DNA from: Acanthornis magna
Lineage: Eukaryota > Chordata > Aves > Passeriformes > Acanthizidae
Length of the DNA: 64,000 nucleotides
Assembly: GCA_036785705.1 (NCBI GenBank)
Contig: JAWUZG010000032.1
Span: 10,930,001-10,994,000, forward strand
Direction: 5' to 3'
Below the pieces are notes generated by a model. The model saw nothing but the letters and a program-made list of their open reading frames with translations, was not told the origin of the DNA and made no database searches. The position numbers and the translations under genes were made by a program. Below, in pieces: positions 60,701 through 64,000 of the stretch (its first letter is position 1; each line of letters starts with the position of its first letter).

Positions 60701-63597
60701 CATTCTTATGGTACAGATGTTCATAAACAGTGCAATTTTGGTCCTACTCAGCTTGATGAGAGCTTACCATTGACTTCTTAGAGCCAAGATTTTTTCCAAA
60801 ACCTGTCCACAGATAAAAGAAACTGCTTGCTGGTATAATTCTGCAGTTTTTACTTTAAATAATAAATTACGTATTTTTAGAAGTATAACTAAAGAACTTA
60901 GGCCAAGATTAATCTTAAAAAATTAAAAAAATCATTGTAAGGTGTTGAGTTACAAAATTTGGGTGAGTCAGTTATTTAGTTACTATTGTATTGACACGAA
61001 GATAAGTCAATTGACAGGGTCTTAATCGTTCGTTACTTGTGTGCTCCAAGCTGTTCACAGTTACCTTAATGAGAGCTCAGGACAGATCACAGCTTTCAAA
61101 CTTGCCAGATGACACTCTGTTGGGACTGCCCTGTCAAAGCTATCAGCAGCTCTCATCTGAATGGTCTCTATAAAGGTGCTGATGATCAGAAGCATCTTTG
61201 TCTTCTCTTTCAGCCCTGCAGTAATACATTTTGTCAGCTGTAGAGCACAACTAAACATACTCTCTCATTGAATTGAAAAGTTATCGGAAGACAAGTTGTA
61301 TAGTAATTTTCTTTCTAGTCTCTAATTGTAGGGGTTCACAACTGATTTTATTTTGCAGCTAGAAGTTTTTCAACCTTTTTTCGTTTTCCTGAACCTTCCA
61401 TACTCTGTCGTCAGAGGAGAGCAGTTCATTTTGGAAGTGAACATCTTTAATTATTTGAAAGAAGAAGCTGAGGTAAAATAACAGTCTCTTTATCTTTGAA
61501 TGTTACTAGATACTGCAGTGTTTTCACCACTGGTGGAGACCACGTCTTTCTTTTGTGAGAACTCTGGAGTATTTTCTTTAGTGGGCAGACCTATTTCTCT
61601 ACACAAAATAGGTGTCAGCTTATGAAAGCAGCTTTTTAAAATTAACAGTTTGTATTGCAAATATTATTGTATTTACAGGTTACTGTGATCCTGGATATGA
61701 ATGATGCTTTTGAAATTATTCTAACATCCAATGAAATAAATGCTACAGCAAATCAACAGTCTATATCGGTACCAAGTGAAGATGGGAAAACTGTTCAATT
61801 CCCAATCAAGCCAAAACAGCTGGGAGAGATTCCCATCAAAGTGACAGCAATATCATCTGCTGCTTCTGATGCTGTCATCCAGAAAGTTTTAGTAAAGGTA
61901 AACAGTCTGCAGCTTGGCTTGTTCCTCAAGCAAATTGTTCCCTAAAACAGGCAACGTAGTGCAGCAAAAAGTCCAACCAATTTACTTGTCTGTCTCTTGC
62001 TCTGTATGGTTGATTTGGGGTCACGTGGTTTTAAGTAGAAAACACTTCTTTTAAAATAATTTATCCTTTAAAATTCTTTAGATCTCCTTCCAGGACTGAA
62101 CACATAGATCCATTCTACTACAAATAGTTTGTCCAGTGGTTCTTGAAAGCAAGGTGAAACCTATTTGTGTATCACTGAACCCCTGGTGCTACAGCTAATT
62201 TTAACAACCTGTGGAGAGTGGACCTGGTAACTGTTTCGGATTAGTGCAATCAATTTTTTCATACATCAGGCTTTCATTCAAAGCCTATTTTAGATGAACA
62301 TTTCTGTATTTTGCTACTGGTGCTGGAATTTTAGCCTCCAGACTTTCTGGTAAACCAGACATTGATAAGACTTGCCTAGCTTTGGATATCTAAGTCTGAT
62401 TCATGTTAGGCTCCATTTCAGTGGAAGGTGGTAGACATTTGTACATCTCATCCTACAATAAATGCTTAAGCTCATAAGATCAGGGAATGGTTGAGTTTGG
62501 GAGGGAGTAGTACAACCTTCCTGCTTAGGGCAGGATCAGCTACAGAAGGATACTCAGAACCCCTGTCTTTATCTTTATAGGCTGAAGGATTGGAACAGAC
62601 ATATTCTCAGACAGTCCTTTTGGATTTGACTGGGAATAAACGAGAAACAGTGTCAAAAACTTTGGAATTCACTTTTCCTTCTGATGTTGTAAGTGACAGT
62701 GAAAGAGTGCAGGTCACTGCTGTTGGTAAGAATTATTTTATTCCATTTCTATCGTTAGGGAATTACTTATGGCATTAATTTTTATTTTACTGCAATATAA
62801 ATAGATTGAATCGTTAAGTCATTTACTATCATGCATTAGGCTAAACATAGGGAGACCCTATGGATGGTGTGTTTTATTTTTTTGATTTGTTTAATTTATG
62901 GTAATATGGTGTTTGTAAGGTATTTTCAGAGCTAGAGAGTTGGATTTTAGTCAGGAGAGTCCTGCAAAGTTAGTTAGTATCCTGTTCTAATTACACTATC
63001 TTCAGAATGAAACCTATAATGTGACTAATTGTTGTTTTCTGTGACACCTAGACTTTGATAGCTGTAGGTGAGAGAAGAAATAGAGGAAGTTTCAAATACA
63101 TACTGCTATTGAAACATTTTCTTGGATTAAATAGATTTTGGTTATTTGGGGGTTTGTTTGTTTGGTTTGGAGTTTTTTGAGTTTTTTAAAATGGTGGCTG
63201 TTTGAAATTACTCTGTAGTTGAAAAGGTCTGTAGAGAGCTGGATCAGTGGGTATAAAGTTGATCAGAAGGTGAAGTATCTTCTCTGCCTGGTTAGTGGTG
63301 TTTAGTATAAACATTTCTTATAAATGATATTTTCTCCCAGTTGAGGTTATACTACCTTTTATGTGTGTGGTATGTATTTTTTTGCAATAAGCTTTATTTT
63401 GATTAAATTTTATCTTTCAGGTGATTTACTTGGGCCTTCTATCAATGGTTTGTCATCATTGATTAAGATGCCTTATGGCTGTGGTGAACAGAATATGATC
63501 AATTTTGCTCCAAATGTTTATGTTTTGCAATACCTGACTAAAACCAGGCAGCTGAGAGAGGATATCAGATTAAGAGCTCTATCGTTTATGAGAAAAG
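18669..63597 (+). CDS. CD109: CD109, alpha-2-macroglobulin-family thioester protein (23 exons, 3' incomplete)
   Basis: CD109 is a GPI-anchored cell-surface protein of the A2M/C3 family that acts as a TGF-beta co-receptor and proteinase-binding thioester protein. Coding exons: 18669-18736, 19409-19569, 35066-35094, 38711-38941, 39085-39210, 45710-45749, 46237-46321, 48662-48758, 49808-49943, 50786-50895, 52577-52816, 53153-53254, 53349-53411, 54858-55034, 55615-55767, 56514-56588, 57033-57093, 57616-57751, 58506-58623, 61359-61472, 61679-61897, 62581-62725, 63421-63597. Joined they give 954 codons plus one base with phase agreement at every junction. Order: signal peptide (1-22), macroglobulin domains, bait region (about 650-685), central A2M segment with FPETW, and the thioester PYGCGEQNM with Cys916 and Gln919. 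It lacks the rest of the thioester domain, receptor-binding domain, furin site and GPI signal, which must lie beyond 64000. Exons were set by similarity to remembered human CD109 plus splice sites. Confidence 0.95.
18812..19245. repeat. 59-bp GC-rich minisatellite in CD109 intron 1
   Basis: Seven near-identical 59-bp units start at 18812, 18871, 18930, 18989, 19048, 19107 and 19166 (each beginning GGGCAGAGCAGCGCTTCCC), with a partial eighth from 19225. The first two differ by T/C and A/G changes; later ones are almost identical, suggesting recent expansion or homogenisation. The period is not a multiple of three, so all three forward frames cycle through the unit without stops. Confidence 0.97.
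19409..19569 (+). CDS. CD109: CD109 exon 2: first macroglobulin domain
   Basis: The acceptor CTTTCCAG and donor AAAG|GTAAGA are clear. The exon encodes [20 protein letters not shown] and on to VFEK (residues 23-77), matching human PRFLVTAPGIIRPGGNVTIG. N-glycosylation sequons NLT and NET are present. Phases 2 to 1. Confidence 0.95.
24700..26080 (+). mobile_element. Ancient degraded CR1-like LINE
   Basis: Scattered patches resemble the CR1 ORF2 linker and reverse transcriptase: an AACAAAACTGG..CAAGAAAGCTAGC region, TTCAGTCTTCACTGAGAAG (CR1 ..SVFTEK), then TTGATTTTACTAAGGCTTTT (the DFTKAFD motif) near 25200, and a GTGGAACTCCATGTCCCAG tail motif near 25950. Frames are broken. Limits are approximate. 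Confidence 0.45.
28911..29000. repeat. Poly-T/G low-complexity tract
   Basis: Long T runs alternate with G runs (for example TTTTGGGGG). It is low-complexity and prone to sequencing or assembly error. Confidence 0.9.
32650..33340 (+). mobile_element. CR1 LINE 3' fragment with ATTCT tail
   Basis: The sequence follows an avian CR1 from GAGTCAGCAGTGTGCC through GGAGTTCTGGGCCCC, TTCTTTACTGACAGGG and the CCACTGGAACAGGCTTCC block, to GTAGGTCCCTTCCAACTGGA and a degenerate ATTCT/GTTCT tail. The reverse-transcriptase C-terminal frame is broken. It is inserted in CD109 intron 2 in sense orientation. Confidence 0.9.
35066..35094 (+). CDS. CD109: CD109 exon 3: 29-nt micro-exon
   Basis: It sits between a strong acceptor (TTTCTTCTTTTTTGTTCAG) and a perfect GTAAGT donor. 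Entered in phase 1 from exon 2 it reads [10 protein letters not shown] and leaves in phase 0, exactly what exons 2 and 4 need. This aligns with human GSFKTLTLPS between VFEK and LPLNS. Too short for ORF-based detection. Confidence 0.9.
35095..38710 (+). other. CD109: CD109 intron 3 (3.6 kb)
   Basis: No repeat or other gene is recognised. A good branch point (CCTAAC near 38686-38691) and a pyrimidine tract precede the exon 4 acceptor. Confidence 0.8.
38711..38941 (+). CDS. CD109: CD109 exon 4: MG1-MG2 domains
   Basis: It encodes [16 protein letters not shown], then [19 protein letters not shown] and [11 protein letters not shown] (residues 87-163). VFIQTDK..YKPGQ is the hallmark start of the MG2 domain in A2M proteins. 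An NRT sequon is present. Donor CGA|GTAAGT, phase 0. Confidence 0.96.
39085..39210 (+). CDS. CD109: CD109 exon 5
   Basis: It encodes [27 protein letters not shown] and DWSIEVEVN (residues 164-205), matching human DPKSNLIQQW and GDWSIQVQVN. The acceptor is TTTTCTCCTAG and the donor AAC|GTGAGT, phase 0 on both sides. The preceding intron is only 143 bp. Confidence 0.96.
39211..45709 (+). other. CD109: CD109 intron 5 (6.5 kb)
   Basis: Mostly unique AT-rich sequence. A short old CR1-like patch lies near 41030-41105 and an AT-rich low-complexity run near 44315-44365. No other gene is seen. Confidence 0.75.
41025..41105 (+). mobile_element. Possible old CR1/L3-like relic
   Basis: GTGTCTGGACAAATTCAC followed by TCCATTGAGAACTAATAACT resembles the conserved 3' coding end of old CR1/L3 LINEs. 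The patch is short and uncertain. Confidence 0.25.
45710..45749 (+). CDS. CD109: CD109 exon 6 (40 nt)
   Basis: It encodes [13 protein letters not shown] plus one base (residues 206-219), matching human DQTYYQSFQVSEYV. Acceptor TTTTTTTCAATAG, donor G|GTAAGT. Phases 0 to 1. Confidence 0.95.
46237..46321 (+). CDS. CD109: CD109 exon 7: start of MG3
   Basis: It encodes [20 protein letters not shown] then DVTGVVSAK (residues 219-247). VLPKFEV is the conserved start of MG3 in A2M proteins. Acceptor TTATTTTTTAG, donor AA|GTAAGT, phases 1 to 2. Confidence 0.96.
46322..48661 (+). other. CD109: CD109 intron 7 (2.3 kb)
   Basis: It contains a CR1 3' end at 47193-47325. No exon or other gene is seen. Confidence 0.8.
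47193..47325 (+). mobile_element. CR1 LINE 3' end
   Basis: It runs TTTTCAAGGGCAGGTTGGATGG through CCTGATCTAGTGG to CCATTCTGTGATTCTGTG, the standard avian CR1 3' end. It is 5'-truncated and in sense orientation in CD109 intron 7. Confidence 0.88.
48662..48758 (+). CDS. CD109: CD109 exon 8: MG3
   Basis: It encodes (K)[20 protein letters not shown] then [12 protein letters not shown] (residues 247-279), matching human [16 protein letters not shown]. Contains an NIT sequon. Acceptor GTGTTTCAG, donor GAG|GTGAGT, phases 2 to 0. Confidence 0.96.
49808..49943 (+). CDS. CD109: CD109 exon 9
   Basis: It encodes [20 protein letters not shown] and on to AVVTESLTG (residues 280-325). The ends match human INGSANFS and VTESVTG; the middle is divergent, as it is among mammals. 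NGS and NVT sequons. Acceptor TTCCTACATTGCAG, donor G|GTATGT, phases 0 to 1. Confidence 0.94.
50786..50895 (+). CDS. CD109: CD109 exon 10: end of MG3, start of MG4
   Basis: It encodes [20 protein letters not shown] and [17 protein letters not shown] (residues 325-361), matching human GISRN...KQHDYIIEFFDYTTVLKPSLNFTAT. Acceptor TTTTTCAACAG, donor ACT|GTAAGT, phases 1 to 0. Confidence 0.96.
51242..51300. repeat. TG/TA dinucleotide-rich microsatellite
   Basis: A short GT run passes into TATATA-rich sequence inside CD109 intron 10. Confidence 0.7.
52577..52816 (+). CDS. CD109: CD109 exon 11: MG4
   Basis: It encodes [20 protein letters not shown] and, after a variable middle, [20 protein letters not shown] to TLRVQ (residues 362-441). 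Matches human VKVTRADGNQLTLEERRN and NYTVPQSG. Sequons NLT and NYT. Acceptor TTTTTGTTTTAG, donor CAG|GTACTG, phase 0 both sides. Confidence 0.96.
53153..53254 (+). CDS. CD109: CD109 exon 12
   Basis: It encodes [20 protein letters not shown] then [14 protein letters not shown] (residues 442-475), matching human AYFLGSKSSMAVHSLFKSPSKTY. Acceptor GCACTCTCGCAG, donor AAG|GTACAG, phase 0. Confidence 0.95.
53349..53411 (+). CDS. CD109: CD109 exon 13 (63 nt)
   Basis: It encodes [20 protein letters not shown] plus Leu (residues 476-496), matching human VGSPFELVVSGNKRLKELSYM. It is separated from exon 12 by only 94 bp. Acceptor TTTTCCTAG, donor CTG|GTAAGT, phase 0. Confidence 0.95.
53412..54857 (+). 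other. CD109: CD109 intron 13 (1.4 kb)
   Basis: Long overlapping reading frames occur on both strands (plus 53493-54074, minus 54262-53510), but neither resembles a known protein and they contradict each other. No gene is called. Confidence 0.7.
54858..55034 (+). CDS. CD109: CD109 exon 14: MG5
   Basis: It encodes [40 protein letters not shown] and on to PALDDK (residues 497-555), matching human VVSRGQL and PENSWTPKACVIVYYIEDDGE. Acceptor TTCACTTTCAG, donor AAG|GTAACT, phase 0. Confidence 0.96.
55615..55767 (+). CDS. CD109: CD109 exon 15: MG6
   Basis: It encodes [20 protein letters not shown], then [18 protein letters not shown] and ITEDS (residues 556-606). The PSEKVSL and VVDKS motifs are conserved across A2M proteins. 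Acceptor ACTTTTTTCTAG, donor TCT|GTAAGT, phase 0. Confidence 0.97.
56514..56588 (+). CDS. CD109: CD109 exon 16 (75 nt)
   Basis: It encodes [20 protein letters not shown] plus FGVFQ (residues 607-631), the same length as human VVHELELYNTGYYLGMFMNSFAVFQ. Acceptor TTTTTTTTGTCTTAG, donor CAG|GTACTT, phase 0. Confidence 0.95.
57033..57093 (+). CDS. CD109: CD109 exon 17: entry to the bait region
   Basis: It encodes [20 protein letters not shown] plus one base (residues 632-652), matching human ECGLWVLTDANL and equal in length. The polypyrimidine tract (AATTTTATCCAG) is short. Donor TTT|GTAAGT, phases 0 to 1. Confidence 0.9.
57616..57751 (+). CDS. CD109: CD109 exon 18: bait region and FPETW
   Basis: It encodes a divergent bait stretch ([20 protein letters not shown], then PPDFNNLY) followed by conserved [16 protein letters not shown] (residues 652-697). 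HFPETWIWLD is the family anchor that opens MG7. The bait is about two residues shorter than human and unrelated in sequence. Acceptor ATTTTGTAG, donor AG|GTATAA, phases 1 to 2. Confidence 0.95.
58506..58623 (+). CDS. CD109: CD109 exon 19: MG7/A2M domain
   Basis: It encodes (R)[39 protein letters not shown] (residues 697-736). PD[ST]ITSWVA and VISE..GLG are A2M-family anchors. Acceptor TTTCCTCTTCTGCCATCAG, donor GAG|GTACCA, phases 2 to 0. Confidence 0.96.
58624..61358 (+). other. CD109: CD109 intron 19 (2.7 kb)
   Basis: It contains a CR1 3' end at 59173-59265. No other feature is recognised. Confidence 0.8.
59173..59265 (+). mobile_element. CR1 LINE 3' end
   Basis: ACAACCTGCTCTGGGTAAAC, GGCTTGGACTAGGTGCTATC, CAGAGGTCCCTCCCAA and TTCTGTGATTCTGTGA match the last 90 or so bases of avian CR1. 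Confidence 0.9.
61359..61472 (+). CDS. CD109: CD109 exon 20
   Basis: It encodes [20 protein letters not shown] then [18 protein letters not shown] (residues 737-774). LPYSV[IV]RGE and NYLK are strongly conserved in A2M/C3 proteins. Acceptor TTTATTTTGCAG, donor GAG|GTAAAA, phase 0. Confidence 0.97.
61679..61897 (+). CDS. CD109: CD109 exon 21: CUB-proximal segment
   Basis: It encodes [40 protein letters not shown] and on to [11 protein letters not shown] (residues 775-847), matching human [26 protein letters not shown]. An NAT sequon is conserved. Acceptor TATTTACAG, donor AAG|GTAAAC, phase 0. Confidence 0.97.
62474..62568 (-). mobile_element. CR1 LINE 3' fragment, antisense
   Basis: The plus strand reads AGATCAGGGAATGGTTGAGT, CCTGCTTAGGGCAGGATCAG and ACTCAGAACCCCTGTC, the complement of a CR1 3' end. 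It lies just upstream of CD109 exon 22, ending within about 15 bases of its acceptor and so placing old CR1 sequence in the splice region. Confidence 0.6.
62581..62725 (+). CDS. CD109: CD109 exon 22
   Basis: It encodes [40 protein letters not shown] (residues 848-896), matching human AEGIEKSYSQSILLDLTDN and SERVQITAIG. Acceptor CTTTATCTTTATAG, donor G|GTAAGA, phases 0 to 1. Confidence 0.96.
63421..63597 (+). CDS. CD109: CD109 exon 23: thioester motif
   Basis: It encodes [20 protein letters not shown] then [20 protein letters not shown] and [10 protein letters not shown] (residues 896-955). The CGEQ thioester is intact (Cys916, Gln919), opening the thioester domain. The acceptor is strong (TTTTATCTTTCAG). 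The donor G|GTCTGT is weak, but the phase (1) matches human. The gene continues past the window. Confidence 0.96.
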
Positions 63598-64000
63598 GTC
63601 TGTATGCATAAAGGAAAGATGTCAGATTTCTAAGAACTCTTACTAGTAAAATGGTCTCTGTGACTCTGCATCTGGTGTTTAAAATATTGCCCTGTTTGTG
63701 TCATGAGAACTGGAAGAAAAAAACAATTTTTTTTCTTTTTTTTCCTCTTTATTCTGGGCTGGCAGAATTAGACAGCAAATTATTTTGTTTACAAGGGCAC
63801 ATTTTCTCAGAAAAAAAAATGTTGGTTTTGTATAATTGCTTTTTTTCAGATGAAAAATGCATTTTAGAAGGTAATTCATATGGATTTCCTAGATGGTTGT
63901 TCCTTCTCATTTGATAAAACCACATGTGAGCAAACACTTCTGATCTCTGCCTGAGGCACAGAGGTTTAAAATGAGTCAGTGAGCAGAGTGAACCATATTC
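63598..64000 (+). other. CD109: CD109 intron 23 (partial)
   Basis: No frame resembling the next thioester-domain segment (human YQRELLYQ) is found before the window ends. Confidence 0.75.

Overview
The window is vertebrate nuclear DNA and almost certainly avian. It has split genes with GT-AG introns, CpG-island first exons, several CR1 LINE copies with the typical avian 3' ends (near ATTCTGTGATTCTGTG or ending in ATTCT repeats), and an ERV-type LTR. There are no operons, CRISPR arrays, tRNAs or bacterial features. The species cannot be fixed from the sequence alone.

Layout. (1) 1-2045: the 5' end of a minus-strand gene recognised as SLC17A5 (sialin, the lysosomal sialic acid/H+ symporter). 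Coding exon 1 is 1718->1658. It encodes a short acidic N-terminus with the DRTPLL lysosomal sorting signal and ends in a phase-1 donor. Positions 1-1657 are its first intron, and 1719-2045 are leader and promoter with a CTCGG pentamer repeat, an M-box/CLEAR-like TCATGTGAC, a GC box and a YY1-like motif. (2) About 2.05-18.1 kb: intergenic DNA with a CR1, an LTR, a second CR1 end and purine microsatellites; no gene is supported. (3) 18.1-64 kb: the 5' two thirds of a plus-strand CD109 gene (GPI-anchored alpha-2-macroglobulin/complement-family protein and TGF-beta co-receptor). I resolve 23 coding exons from the ATG at 18669 to the thioester exon ending at 63597. Phases are consistent at every junction and give 954 codons plus one base. 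The 3' end of the gene lies beyond the window. The head-to-head SLC17A5/CD109 order matches the order I know from human chromosome 6q13.

Most notable observations: a 29-nt CD109 micro-exon (35066-35094) alone between introns of 15.5 and 3.6 kb; a 672-bp CD109 intron 1 that is a multiple of three, has no in-frame stop and is mostly a 59-bp GC-rich minisatellite, so its retention would insert 224 residues in frame; a bait region and a reported TGF-beta-binding segment that differ strongly from human CD109 while the thioester site is intact; and GC-rich tandem repeats beside the first exons of both divergent genes. I found no convincing wholly new system; the unusual signals are in gene architecture and regulation.
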